In this document: one piece after another, positions 1 through 7,767 of the stretch | Numbering within the stretch: the stretch's first letter is position 1 | Layout of the letters: each line of letters starts with the position of its first letter | NCBI GenBank assembly: GCA_035560715.1 | Contig: DATMYW010000067.1 | Coordinates: 1-31,601 of the forward strand | Length of the DNA: 31,601 nt | Direction: 5' to 3' | Origin: JAAXTX01 sp035560715 | GTDB taxonomy: Bacteria; Patescibacteriota; Minisyncoccia; Moranbacterales; UBA1568 | Position numbers and translations under genes: made by a program | Notes under the pieces: model-generated | The model's database searches: none | Seen by the model: only the letters and a program-made list of their open reading frames with translations | Told to the model about the DNA's origin: nothing

Positions 1-135
1 GGAGGGGGATGGTGATCAGAATTTGTAATTTCCAATTTTTTCAGCCAGAGGCTGATTACCCTTCGGGTGAAATTTTTAAATGGGAACGGGAGAAAAAAAG
101 TTATCCTGTTAACGTGTCGGGAGTGGGATGGAAGG

Positions 136-176
136 TCAGTCTTTGCGAGGCTTCGGAAGCCGAAGCAATCCAGACC
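136..176. repeat. REP-like intergenic palindrome
   Basis: A hairpin with arms GCTTCGG (150-156) and CCGAAGC (160-166) sits in the context TTGCGAGG...GAAGCAATCCAG. This is the general shape of a dispersed palindrome seen in intergenic DNA of many bacteria (TTGCGAG...GAAGCAATC). A second imperfect hairpin follows at about 201-226. No coding function is seen here. Confidence 0.45.
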
Positions 177-265
177 TATTCCGGACCGACACACACTGCC
201 TTTCGCGAGGGGCAGGGCTCGCGGAAACAAGCCTCCAGATATATTCGTTTTGGGAACATACGGTC

Positions 266-529
266 ATGAAACAGACGATATACAAGATAATCGCGGTCGG
301 GATCGGGTTGCTGCTCGGGTCGATCGCACACTGGCTCGTCGAGGCGTGGTGGATCGGGTACGCGCTCTCGCACGGCGTCCCGCTCACGCTCCGCCATACG
401 CTCGGATCCGCGTGCTATCTTCCGTGGTATGTCGAGGGGGGATTCCTGTTAGGCGGACTCGCCTTCGGACTCTTCCTCGGTTCCTGGGGCTGGCGGGTGG
501 TATATGTCGAGAAGCGGAGAGGGAAGTAG
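266..529 (+). CDS. Small membrane protein, 87 aa, unknown function
   Basis: This 87-residue protein has two hydrophobic stretches. The first is about residues 6-24 (IIAVGIGLLLGSIAHW). The second is about residues 56-79, glycine- and aromatic-rich (GGFLLGGLAFGLFLG). It ends in a basic tail (VEKRRGK), which suggests a two-helix inner-membrane protein with a cytoplasmic C-terminus. The longer frame starting at 128 is less likely because its first 46 residues overlap the repeat-like DNA upstream. No clear Shine-Dalgarno sequence precedes the ATG at 266, as for most genes in this window. The stop codon overlaps a perfect 24-bp palindrome (528-551) that may end its transcript. I do not recognise the family. 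Confidence 0.6.
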   Translation: MKQTIYKIIAVGIGLLLGSIAHWLVEAWWIGYALSHGVPLTLRHTLGSACYLPWYVEGGFLLGGLAFGLFLGSWGWRVVYVEKRRGK

Positions 530-551
530 AGACGGGGCATGCCCCGTCTCT
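528..551. terminator. Perfect 24-bp palindrome, possible terminator
   Basis: Arms AGAGACGGGGCA and TGCCCCGTCTCT form a perfect palindrome that begins inside the stop codon of the small membrane gene. It has no T-tract, so it may be a processing or 3'-stabilising hairpin rather than a classic intrinsic terminator. Confidence 0.4.
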
Positions 552-876
552 GTAGTCGAAAGTCGGGAAGCGACGGACAACTTACTACGGAAGCAGAGCG
601 AATTATTCGGTTAACGAGTTCACGAGTTAACGTGTTGAAAACGGAGAAGAGATGATTTCGAATTACGAATTTTGAATCGATTTCGAAAAAGTAACATCAG
701 AATATCGAGACGGAAACCGATGGTTGAATCATTCGTTTCCTGGCGGGGAATCCGCTATCGCGGAAGTTTCAAAGATTACCGGTGAAAGCCGGTGATATTT
801 TTTATAGAATATAAAAATGCCACGCTATGACCGAAGTCAATGCGTGGCGGGATAGAAGTCGGCGGAACGCTTGCTG
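530..876. other. Intergenic region without a gene
   Basis: I see no supported gene. The stretch holds the end of the palindrome at 528-551, an imperfect short tandem at about 609-637 built on variants of TTAACGAGTT, AT-rich filler (GAATTACGAATTTTGAATC), a weak hairpin ACCGG/CCGGT followed by ATTTTTT near 779-803, and the minus-strand terminator at 812-848. Confidence 0.5.
812..848 (-). terminator. Rho-independent terminator of the 877-1185 gene
   Basis: Read on the minus strand, GCCACGC pairs with GCGTGGC. Inside it TGAC pairs with GTCA around a TTCG tetraloop, and the stem is followed by ATTTTTAT. The hairpin lies just downstream of the minus-strand stop codon at 877. Confidence 0.88.
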
Positions 877-1185
877 CTATTTGATCAGCTTCAGTCTCGT
901 GGATATCTTGTAGGTTACTTTCAGGAAGCGGATGAGTGCCGTTCCAAGAATCGCACCAGTTATATCAGCTATCTTGGAAAAAGCAATGCAGACTACGAAG
1001 AAGATGATAATTACACTACTGACTGCGCAGAACACGAAGAGTACTTCGAAGAATGGCGGTATGTGTTGTAGATTCATAACTGGAAACCCTATCCAGATAC
1101 TGAACCCGATCATCGACATCGTGCCGAACAAGATGACAAGAGCCGCCGCGATGATGAAGCCTTTGAATGTGAGGTTGTTAAGCAT
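877..1185 (-). CDS. Small integral membrane protein, 102 aa, unknown
   Basis: This 102-residue, strongly hydrophobic protein has two long membrane segments. The first is about residues 9-38 (FIIAAALVILFGTMSMIGFS). The second is about residues 45-85, with the valine/isoleucine-rich core VLFVFCAVSSVIIIFFVVC. The C-terminus is basic (FLKVTYKISTRLKLIK). It is a stand-alone transcription unit with a near-consensus promoter at 1238-1266 and a strong terminator at 812-848, which supports it as a real expressed gene. Base composition is more AT-rich than the neighbours, which may indicate a different origin. I do not recognise the family. It could be a small envelope protein, a toxin-like membrane peptide or a small channel; nothing in the sequence decides. 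Confidence 0.75.
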   Translation of the reverse strand: MLNNLTFKGFIIAAALVILFGTMSMIGFSIWIGFPVMNLQHIPPFFEVLFVFCAVSSVIIIFFVVCIAFSKIADITGAILGTALIRFLKVTYKISTRLKLIK

Positions 1186-1237
1186 CTTTATTCTTGGTTT
1201 GTGGTTGCTGGTTGCGATGTTTTCATACTGACCTTAT

Positions 1238-1266
1238 ATTATACTCTGAAATCGAATATATGTCAA
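1238..1266 (-). promoter_or_regulatory. Sigma-70-type promoter
   Basis: On the minus strand, TTGACA (1261-1266) is followed after exactly 17 nt by TATAAT (1238-1243). Both hexamers are perfect consensus. The predicted start near 1231 leaves a leader of about 45 nt before the ATG at 1185. Confidence 0.9.
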
Positions 1267-1339
1267 TTTCAATATCTGTATCTCTAAAATAATGGGCTCA
1301 TAAAGCCATATATCAAAAGCCTTTCCTTTAAGAGCATGT

Positions 1340-2650
1340 CTATTCCACCTCTCCCACAAACATCGGGATATTGAGATGACGGCGGGCGGATTCGCCACGG
1401 AGGAGGTGACGGGCACGGGCGGGCGCCTCGCCGCGGGAGCCCTGGTGTCGCGGGGAATGGAGCGCGTCGAAGGATGGTCCGAAGTGGATCGTGTGTTTGC
1501 CGTACTTGGCGCGGACCGCATCGATACCCTCGTAGATGCGGCGGAAGCCGTCGACTCGGAGCGACTCGCCGAAGAGGTCGGGTTGCGGGTCGGGTGCGCG
1601 GAGGTCGAGCAAGGTGACCATGGTGGCCCGATAAAAGGTGCCCCGGGAGAAGAGGTCGTCGAAGGCGGGTTTCGCGACCGCGAGGAGTTCGTGTGCGAAG
1701 TTGCTCGGACGGGAGAGCGTGACTTCGACGGCGCGGTGCTCGAACGACTGCGTACGGAGGAGGAAGAGGACCTTGCGGGCTTCGAGGCCGTACTGGCGTG
1801 CGCGCATGCAGGCGGACTCGATGTTCTTGGCGAGCTGGGCGAAGACGAACCGCGGATCGTTGGAGGCTGGTGTGAAGGTCTTCATCTTTTGGACGGAGTA
1901 ATGTATTTTCCGCGTGCCGGGTTCGAACGGGAGTGCGCTGTGTCCGCGGAGTTCGGAGCGTATTTCCCTGAAAGGCTTGGAGAGGAAGGGATCGAGGCGG
2001 GCATCATCCGACCGTGCGAGGTCGAGCGCGGTCCGTATGCCGAGCCGGACGAGGATATCGGTCGTGCGCGGGCCGATACCCCAGATCTTGCCGACCTCGA
2101 GTTCGGCGAGATAGTTCGGGATCTCGCGGTTTTGTATCGCGGTGAGGCCGAAGGGCTTCTGCCACTTCGATCCGATTTTCGCGAGGACCTTGGTCGAGGC
2201 GAGCCCGATTGAGAACGTGAAGCCGAGTTCGCGGCGGAGGTCGTCGCGGAGGCGTTCGGCCATTTTGGCATACCCGAGGCCGAGCGGTCGGTTCCATCCG
2301 GTGATGTCGGCGAAGCATTCGTCGATGCCGTATTCCTCCACGTCCGGCGTGTAGCGTCGAACGATGTCGAAGAACCGCTTCGAGAGAAGAGAGTAGGTCT
2401 CGTAGTCGGAAGGGAGGACGATCACGTCCGGGCAGAGCCTCCGGATCTCATGGAGGCGCATCGCGCGGGTGACGCCCCTAGCCTTGGCCTCGTAGCTCAT
2501 CGACGAGGCGATGCCGCGCTCGGCGCCGGTCACGACCGGCCTTCCTCGGAGCGCTGGGTCGCGCGACTGTTCGCAGGACGCGAAGAACGCGTCCCCGTCG
2601 ATATGGAGGATGGCTTTCGGGAACGATCCGCGCGCGATGAGTTCAGACAT
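1340..2650 (-). CDS. dinB: Y-family translesion DNA polymerase (DinB/UmuC)
   Basis: This error-prone polymerase copies past damaged template bases. In the 436-residue product, catalytic metal ligands are visible in HIDGDAFFASCE (Asp18) and EYGIDECFADIT (Asp110, Glu111). The usual serine of the SxDE motif is replaced by glycine (YGIDE). A helix-hairpin-helix region follows (VGKIWGIGPRTTDILVRLGI, about residues 186-205), then the little-finger domain. QPDLF at 356-360 resembles a beta-clamp-binding motif. The C-terminus ends in LNIPMFVGEVE. At 436 residues it is closer to UmuC than to the shorter DinB proteins. It lies downstream of the lexA/umuD-like gene on the same strand, separated by a 200-bp REP-like spacer, so read-through from the SOS promoter is plausible. 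No Shine-Dalgarno sequence is seen. Confidence 0.94.
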   Translation of the reverse strand: MSELIARGSFPKAILHIDGDAFFASCEQSRDPALRGRPVVTGAERGIASSMSYEAKARGVTRAMRLHEIRRLCPDVIVLPSDYETYSLLSKRFFDIVRRYTPDVEEYGIDECFADITGWNRPLGLGYAKMAERLRDDLRRELGFTFSIGLASTKVLAKIGSKWQKPFGLTAIQNREIPNYLAELEVGKIWGIGPRTTDILVRLGIRTALDLARSDDARLDPFLSKPFREIRSELRGHSALPFEPGTRKIHYSVQKMKTFTPASNDPRFVFAQLAKNIESACMRARQYGLEARKVLFLLRTQSFEHRAVEVTLSRPSNFAHELLAVAKPAFDDLFSRGTFYRATMVTLLDLRAPDPQPDLFGESLRVDGFRRIYEGIDAVRAKYGKHTIHFGPSFDALHSPRHQGSRGEAPARARHLLRGESARRHLNIPMFVGEVE

Positions 2651-2671
2651 AAAAAAGCTTTTTGTTTGCCT

Positions 2672-2719
2672 GCTCCCTTTGGGAAGGGGAGCTGTCGAGT
2701 CTTCGAGACTGAGGGGTTC
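2672..2719 (+). repeat. REP-like element, left copy
   Basis: This is one arm of an inverted pair between lexA and dinB. The copy holds a hairpin (GCTCCC...GGGGAGC) followed by a CTGTCGAGTCTTCGAGACTG block and GAGGGGTT. The right copy at 2768-2815 has the same order on the opposite strand, with about 35 of 45 positions matching by eye. Confidence 0.7.
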
Positions 2720-2767
2720 TTTGAATATGTATTAATGATGAGTGGGTAGTGGTGATATCTTTTTTCC

Positions 2768-2815
2768 GCACCCCTCACCGTCGAGGACTCCGGAGCTCCC
2801 CTTGAAAAGGGGAAC
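2768..2815 (-). repeat. REP-like element, right (inverted) copy
   Basis: Read on the minus strand it gives GTTCCCCTTTTCAAGGGGAG, then a GTCCTCGAC block, then GTGAGGGGTG. This matches the left copy in inverted orientation. The two copies enclose an AT-rich 48-bp centre and could fold into one long stem in a lexA-dinB transcript. Confidence 0.7.
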
Positions 2816-2850
2816 TGGAAGAATAAAGAGTTATGAAACAATGGTCGACT

Positions 2851-3423
2851 TCAGTACTTTCGGATGACGGCGGTGACGATCGCCTCGATGCGGAGTTCTT
2901 CCTTGGGTCGTATGGTCTTGAAGGCGGGATTGGCGGGGACGAGCGAGACGCCCTGTCGGTCGGTGCGATACTCTTTCATCGTCCATTTATGGTCGACTTC
3001 GGCAATGACGATGTCGCCGTCCTTTGGCGTGCGTCCGCGTTCGGCGAGCACGGTGTCGCCGGGGCGGATGCCGGCGTCGCGCATCGACTCGCCCTTCACC
3101 TCGAGCATGAAGGTCGCCTCGCGGTTGCCGATCAGCCACTCGTCGAGGGTCATCGTGTCGAGGAGCTCCTCTTCGGCCGGTGAGGGGAATCCGGCTTCGA
3201 CAGTGCCGAGTTTGCGCACCCCGAAAAAGTCCCCAGTCGGGAGGAGCTTTCCGGTCGTGTCGCGGCCGACGAGGCCGCCTTCCACCAGCCGGTCCACGAA
3301 CCGTTTGGTCTCTTTCATGGAACGGGTACGAAGGATGCCGTCGCGGACCTCGCGATAGGTGGGCATGCGTTTCTTCTTGTCGAAGAACCGGCGGATTTTT
3401 TCGAAGGAGGTCGCGTCGTTCAT
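2851..3423 (-). CDS. lexA: LexA/UmuD-like SOS repressor (S24 peptidase)
   Basis: This is a transcriptional repressor with self-cleavage activity. The N-terminal 65 residues look like a winged-helix DNA-binding domain (MPTYREVRDGIL ... KETKRFVDRLVEGGLV). The cleavage dipeptide is Ala77-Gly78 in VEAGFPSPAEEE, a context very like UmuD. The Ser-Lys dyad is Ser113 (KGESMRDAG) and Lys150 (WTMKEY). The length (190 aa) and the presence of a DNA-binding domain fit LexA rather than UmuD, which lacks that domain; the FPSPA context is UmuD-like, so it may serve both lines of function. Its promoter at 3494-3523 carries a GAAC-N4-GTTC operator between -35 and -10, indicating autoregulation. The polymerase gene follows downstream. 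Confidence 0.93.
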   Translation of the reverse strand: MNDATSFEKIRRFFDKKKRMPTYREVRDGILRTRSMKETKRFVDRLVEGGLVGRDTTGKLLPTGDFFGVRKLGTVEAGFPSPAEEELLDTMTLDEWLIGNREATFMLEVKGESMRDAGIRPGDTVLAERGRTPKDGDIVIAEVDHKWTMKEYRTDRQGVSLVPANPAFKTIRPKEELRIEAIVTAVIRKY

Positions 3424-3493
3424 AGTGCGGATATCAGGGAGTAGTTCATACAGCCAGAAAGTCGAAAGTTTATGAAACGATATCCATTCCGAC

Positions 3494-3523
3494 AGTATAG
3501 GGGAACAAACGTTCCCTAGTCAA
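3494..3523 (-). promoter_or_regulatory. lexA promoter
   Basis: On the minus strand TTGACT (3518-3523) and TATACT (3494-3499) are separated by 18 nt. The spacer is almost filled by the LexA-box palindrome at 3501-3516, so repressor binding would block RNA polymerase directly. The leader is about 65 nt. Confidence 0.85.
3501..3516. promoter_or_regulatory. LexA (SOS/DinR-type) operator
   Basis: GGGAACAAACGTTCCC contains GAAC (3503-3506), four bases, then GTTC (3511-3514). This is the Gram-positive DinR/LexA box core. It is the only such box I found at a promoter in the window. Confidence 0.85.
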
Positions 3524-3580
3524 GAAGGCCGATGGAAACGCTGATATGCGTATAATGTTCCTTTCATATTGCGTATCCCG

Positions 3581-3611
3581 GCCATTCCTAAAACTACGTT
3601 TTAGGAATGGC
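3581..3611. repeat. Perfect 14-bp inverted repeat
   Basis: GCCATTCCTAAAAC (3581-3594), a 3-nt loop TAC, and GTTTTAGGAATGGC (3598-3611). It lies just upstream of a candidate -35. A related element, sharing TTCCT and GTTTTAGGAA at the same spacing, occurs at 7770-7792 after the surface protein gene. Confidence 0.75.
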
Positions 3612-3613
3612 GG

Positions 3614-3640
3614 TTGACGAGGTGGCAGGTCGGGTATAGT
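3614..3640 (+). promoter_or_regulatory. Possible promoter
   Basis: TTGACG (3614-3619) and TATAGT (3635-3640) are separated by 15 nt, shorter than optimal. If it is active, the transcript would start near 3647 and could end at the 3750-3774 terminator or read on into the surface protein gene. Confidence 0.4.
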
Positions 3641-3646
3641 CTGAAA

Positions 3647-3774
3647 GTGAAAAAAGTTTCCGGATGCGCGGTGTACGCATGATCTATGAACGAGAGGGTT
3701 GAGGGACCTCATCATTCGCCGGTTGTAGACACGGTTCCGGATATGAAGGACGACTCTTTTTGAGTCGTTTTTTT
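3647..3774 (+). ncRNA. Candidate small RNA or attenuated leader
   Basis: The interval is bounded by a possible promoter (3614-3640) and a clear intrinsic terminator (3750-3774), giving a transcript of about 128 nt ahead of the 3820 gene. It contains a 25-codon frame whose stop codon lies inside the terminator hairpin, an arrangement that would also suit attenuation. I cannot match it to a known RNA family. Confidence 0.3.
3750..3774 (+). terminator. Rho-independent terminator upstream of the surface protein
   Basis: ACGACTC (3750-3756), loop TTTTT, GAGTCGT (3762-3768), then a run of T. It is clearly oriented for the plus strand and sits 46 bp before the surface protein start. Confidence 0.85.
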
Positions 3775-3819
3775 CGTTTAGATCGTCAAAACGGATAAAC
3801 AGTAACCGAAACAGGAAGT

Positions 3820-6800
3820 ATGAATGGCATCATGCGTACGGCTCGGTATGCGAGTCGACTGCGGGATGGGAGGCGCATAGTGGCGATACTTCTGTTGCCG
3901 GTCACCGTGTTCTCGCTGACCAGCATGAACTTCGCGGTCGCCGGGCTGATGCTGGTCCGTGCCGATGAGTCGACCACCGTCGCGAACGGCGCGGCGGCGG
4001 ATGCGACTTCGACCGGAGCCGTTCCTGAACCGACCGCTCCCGCGAAGGCCGATGCCTCTTCGACTGACGCAAAAGCGGACAGTTCCGTGCCGGTCGTTCC
4101 AGCCCTATCCGAAACGGTCACGGCGCCGGTATCCGCGATTGCGACTCCGAGCGCGGGCACGGCGACTGATGCGATCTCGGGAGTGTTTTCGGAGGAACAG
4201 ATATCGGCTCCGGCCTCGGAGCCCGCTTCCGCTTCGGTGTCCCCGGCCGAGGTATCCGGGCTTTCCGATGTCGTACCGGGTGTTGAGGGGTCTACCGTGA
4301 GGTCGGAGGAACCTTTGCTGTCGCCGGGGAGCGTGAGTACGGTCATGTTCGTGAATGCCGTTTTGCAATCGGTCGGTTCCGATGTCGGGACCGCCGCGCC
4401 TTCGACGCCGATCGTCGATACGGTGGCGCAATCCGTGAAGACAAACACGATCCATATCACCGGTTTCGCCGATACCGGAACGACGATCACCGTTTCCGGC
4501 GGCGCGAGTGTCGCGACCGGAACGGTGACGAACGACGGGAAATTCGATATCACGGTCACGCTGGTCCAGAACGCGGTGAATACGCTGAGCGTCACCGCGA
4601 AGGATGTGGCGGGAAACACGAGTCCGGCCGCGACGGTTCCGATCACGTATGATACGGTCGTGCCGACAGGGACGATCGTGATAAACGGCGGGGCGGCCTA
4701 TACGAACAGTCGCAGCGCGACGCTAAGCCTTCGCGCGAACCCCGATCTTTCGGGAGTCACGGAGATGAACGTGGCGAATGCCAGCTCGTACCAGGGATGG
4801 GAGCCGTATGCGACGACGAGGACATGGACACTTTCGACCGGAGACGGACTGAAGACGGTGCGGGTGAAGTATCGTGATGCCGCTGGCAATGAGACGGCGA
4901 CCGGTATCGCGGCGACCATCACGGTCGATACCGTAGCTCCCGTTGTCGCAACGGTCAACGTTCCCGCGGGAACGTATGATAATGCACAATCGGTCACGAT
5001 AACCGCCGCGAGCGATGCGGTATCCACGTTTTATACCCTCGACGGATCGGCGCCGGATGCCGGCAAGACCCAAGCCGTCGGCCCTGTCATGGTTGACGGC
5101 GCCGACGGGACGACCGTCACGCTGAAATTCGTTTCCTACGACGCGGCAGGAAACGCGAGTTCCGTGATATCGGTCCCGTATACGTTCAAAAAAACCGCAC
5201 CGGTCCCGGTCATTACCGTGAACGGTCCGGATCACGTCGACGTGGCATATGGCGATACGTATGTCGATGCGGGTGCGACGGCGACGGGCGGTGCGTCGGT
5301 CAGCGTGTTTTCGAACGTGGACACGAACGTCATCGGACAGTATCTCGTCACCTACGACGCGGTCGATCCGTCCGGAAATCACGCCCTGCGACAGTCACGG
5401 ATCGTCCGCGTGGTGCCGCGCCCGATCACCGTTTCCGCGGATTCCGTTTCGAAAACGTTCGGGGAGACGGATCCGGTGCTGACGTTTGCGATCACGGGCG
5501 GTTCTCTGGTCGGTGCGGATACGCTTTCCGGGTCCCTCGTCAGGGCGGTAGGCGAGGAGGTCGGCACGTACGCGATCGGTCAGGGGGATCTGTCGAATAC
5601 GAACTATGCGATTACGTTCGTCCCGTCCGATCTCGTGATCGGCAAGGCGGCGTCGAAGACCGTCGTGACCTGTCCGTCGTCGGGACAGACCTATACCGGC
5701 TCCGCACAGACGCCATGTTCCGTATCCGTTTCGGGTGCCGGAGGACTGCTCCTTTCGCCGGTTCCGGAGTATGCCGGGAATACGGCTGTCGGTACCGCAT
5801 CCGTCGCCTATTCGTTTCCGGGCGATGACCGACATGACGGCAGTGCCGACGCGAAAACGTTCGCTATCGTCAAAGCGGACCCCGTCATCACGGTCCTTCC
5901 GTATTCCGTGACGTACGACAAGACCCTGCATACGGCTCTCGGTACCGTAGTCGGCGTCGCGGGTGAGGCGTTGGTCGGTCTCGATCTTTCGGGTACCGTC
6001 CATATCGATGCGGGAGACTACGCGATCGATTCGTGGATATTCGCCGACGCGACCGGAAACTATAATGCGGCGAACGGGACGGTTCATAACGCGATCGTTC
6101 CGAAGCCGATCACCGTCACGGCCGTCGCGAATACGAAACCGTACGACGGAGCCGATACCGCTTCCGGGATACCGACGACCGTTGCCGGGTCGATTCTTTT
6201 GGGGGATGAGGCCGGGTTCACCGAGCGCTATGAGACGGCGGATGTGGGAACGAACAAGGTCCTGACGGCGAGCGGGATCGTGAATGACGGTAACGCGGGG
6301 AACAACTACTCGTATACGTTCGTTCCGAACGTCGGAGGCGTCATCCTGTCCGCGGCGCAGACCGTTCCGGACGGTCACGGGGATGTCTCGCTTGACGATA
6401 CGCATCCCGAGGCGGTCATTACGGATCCCGATCTGGCGGTCGCGATCACGATCGCAAGCGGTACGCATGCCCCGCTCGTCGATACCGGCGCCCTTATGGG
6501 CGGCAAGGGGGTCGTGAAGGTACCCGGGATAACCATACATTCAACGCTTGCGGATGTCGTCATTTCCGCCGGGACGACCGTGACGAGTGCCGATTCCGGT
6601 TGGGACGGCCGTATCGCCGCGCCGACGGTCATAGCGCTTTCATTACCTGGTATGGAGGTCGGTACGGCGTTCGAACTCGGATACTCCGGCGCCAGGCTCA
6701 CGTTCGACAAGGCGGTACGGATATCGTTGCCGAACCAGGCGGGGAAGCGGGTCGGATATGTCGGAAACGTATTTACGGAGATATCGGTTCCCTGTTCCGC

Positions 6801-7764
6801 CGACAGCCAGTCCGCTGGAGACGCCTTGCCTGCCGGCGGTGAGTGCAAGCTTGATGTCGCGGGCGATCTGGTCGTTTGGACCAAGCACTTCACGACGTTC
6901 GCGACCTACTCTCCGAACGCGCCGGTCGACGCTTCCGCCCCGACGACGAAGCTTTCGCTGAAAGGGGACGGTGGTCCCGATTGGTTCCGTTCGGATGTCC
7001 GGGTCACGCTGTCCGCGACGGACGATGAGGGCGGGGTCGGTGTCGACCGGACCGAATATTCGCTTGACGGAGGAACGGCGTGGATCCGATACGCCGGGAC
7101 GTTCACGGTTTCCGGTGAAGGGATACATGAAATATTCTTTCGCTCGACGGACAAGGCGGGGAACGTCGAGAAATCAAGCCGCGCGACCGTAAGAATCGAC
7201 AAAACGTCTCCTGAAGCGGACGTCTTTGCATCGGTCGGCGACGTCGGCATCGAGGTGGACGGTATCGATACCCTTTCGGGAGTCACGGTCGAGCAGCGGG
7301 ACAAGCTGAACTATGTCTTGACCGACGGCGCAGGGAATACTACGAAACTGCGCTTCGAGGGGAACGGGATCAGGAGAGCGGCATCGTATGGACGTGATGA
7401 ACGTATCCGGAAGTGGTACGGCAACCTCTTCTCTTGGAGGTGCGGGTTCAATACGGGAAGGTCGACCATCTCGCGGGCCGACGCCGAGCTCCGGACCCTG
7501 CAGTATAATGCCGGTCCGATTATCAGGTTCCCGGACAATCGGATGAGCTTCTCGTGGAAAACCGCCGGCAAGGAACCGGGAATACTCGCGTCTCAGGATC
7601 TCGAGGTCTCGGGGAGATTCCGAGTCGATGCGAAATACGACGAAAGGAAAGACCGGACGAGCATCTCAATCAGCGAGGGCGGGAAGCGCCGGAACGTGAC
7701 AGCGAGCGGATTGAGGCTGCTTGACCTTATGACGTCCGGCGGCGTCCTCCGGTACGGGTACTGA
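3820..7764 (+). CDS. Large mosaic surface protein with Ig-like, MBG and YDG-type repeats
   Basis: The 1314-residue product is an exported adhesin-like protein. A basic start plus a hydrophobic segment at about 19-46 (IVAILLLPVTVFSL) acts as signal or anchor. An Ala/Ser/Pro/Thr-rich linker (about 50-170) follows. Then come Ig-like modules: about 198-280 and 281-370 (DxAGNxT endings), a chitobiase-type module at 371-465 (STFYTLDGSAPDAG), an HYR/DUF5011-like module at 466-540 (YGDTYVDAGATA), MBG-like modules at about 540-765 (KTFGETDPVLTF), a YDG-like module at 766-845 (KPYDGADTASG), an unnamed module ending HFTTFATYSP near 1045, and an OmpL47-like module at 1046-1125 (DRTEYSLDGGTAW). The last 190 residues are a separate domain. 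AGGAAG lies just before the ATG, rather close. The gene is monocistronic, enclosed by related hairpins. Its ligand is unknown. Confidence 0.88.
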   Translation: MNGIMRTARYASRLRDGRRIVAILLLPVTVFSLTSMNFAVAGLMLVRADESTTVANGAAADATSTGAVPEPTAPAKADASSTDAKADSSVPVVPALSETVTAPVSAIATPSAGTATDAISGVFSEEQISAPASEPASASVSPAEVSGLSDVVPGVEGSTVRSEEPLLSPGSVSTVMFVNAVLQSVGSDVGTAAPSTPIVDTVAQSVKTNTIHITGFADTGTTITVSGGASVATGTVTNDGKFDITVTLVQNAVNTLSVTAKDVAGNTSPAATVPITYDTVVPTGTIVINGGAAYTNSRSATLSLRANPDLSGVTEMNVANASSYQGWEPYATTRTWTLSTGDGLKTVRVKYRDAAGNETATGIAATITVDTVAPVVATVNVPAGTYDNAQSVTITAASDAVSTFYTLDGSAPDAGKTQAVGPVMVDGADGTTVTLKFVSYDAAGNASSVISVPYTFKKTAPVPVITVNGPDHVDVAYGDTYVDAGATATGGASVSVFSNVDTNVIGQYLVTYDAVDPSGNHALRQSRIVRVVPRPITVSADSVSKTFGETDPVLTFAITGGSLVGADTLSGSLVRAVGEEVGTYAIGQGDLSNTNYAITFVPSDLVIGKAASKTVVTCPSSGQTYTGSAQTPCSVSVSGAGGLLLSPVPEYAGNTAVGTASVAYSFPGDDRHDGSADAKTFAIVKADPVITVLPYSVTYDKTLHTALGTVVGVAGEALVGLDLSGTVHIDAGDYAIDSWIFADATGNYNAANGTVHNAIVPKPITVTAVANTKPYDGADTASGIPTTVAGSILLGDEAGFTERYETADVGTNKVLTASGIVNDGNAGNNYSYTFVPNVGGVILSAAQTVPDGHGDVSLDDTHPEAVITDPDLAVAITIASGTHAPLVDTGALMGGKGVVKVPGITIHSTLADVVISAGTTVTSADSGWDGRIAAPTVIALSLPGMEVGTAFELGYSGARLTFDKAVRISLPNQAGKRVGYVGNVFTEISVPCSADSQSAGDALPAGGECKLDVAGDLVVWTKHFTTFATYSPNAPVDASAPTTKLSLKGDGGPDWFRSDVRVTLSATDDEGGVGVDRTEYSLDGGTAWIRYAGTFTVSGEGIHEIFFRSTDKAGNVEKSSRATVRIDKTSPEADVFASVGDVGIEVDGIDTLSGVTVEQRDKLNYVLTDGAGNTTKLRFEGNGIRRAASYGRDERIRKWYGNLFSWRCGFNTGRSTISRADAELRTLQYNAGPIIRFPDNRMSFSWKTAGKEPGILASQDLEVSGRFRVDAKYDERKDRTSISISEGGKRRNVTASGLRLLDLMTSGGVLRYGY

Positions 7765-7767
7765 CCG

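Larger units (their letters stand above)
3424..3819. other. Regulatory intergenic region between lexA and the surface protein gene
   Basis: The 396-bp gap holds the lexA promoter and operator, a TATAAT-like element at 3551-3556 without a good -35, a perfect 14-bp-stem hairpin (3581-3611), a possible promoter at 3614-3640 and a strong plus-strand terminator at 3750-3774. A 25-codon reading frame (ATG at 3686, stop at 3761) lies between the last two. It has no Shine-Dalgarno sequence and may be chance. Confidence 0.55.

Noticed and set aside
1376..2212. 278-codon open frame antisense to dinB
   Set aside because: Shadow frame, Glu/Gly-rich, while the opposite strand encodes all polymerase motifs.
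2651..2850. A second LexA box for dinB
   Set aside because: No GAAC-N4-GTTC or close variant in the spacer; dinB control is more likely by read-through from lexA.
5395..6540. 381-codon open frame antisense to the surface protein
   Set aside because: It is Arg/Gly/Asp-rich without motifs, a product of the codon pattern of the real gene.
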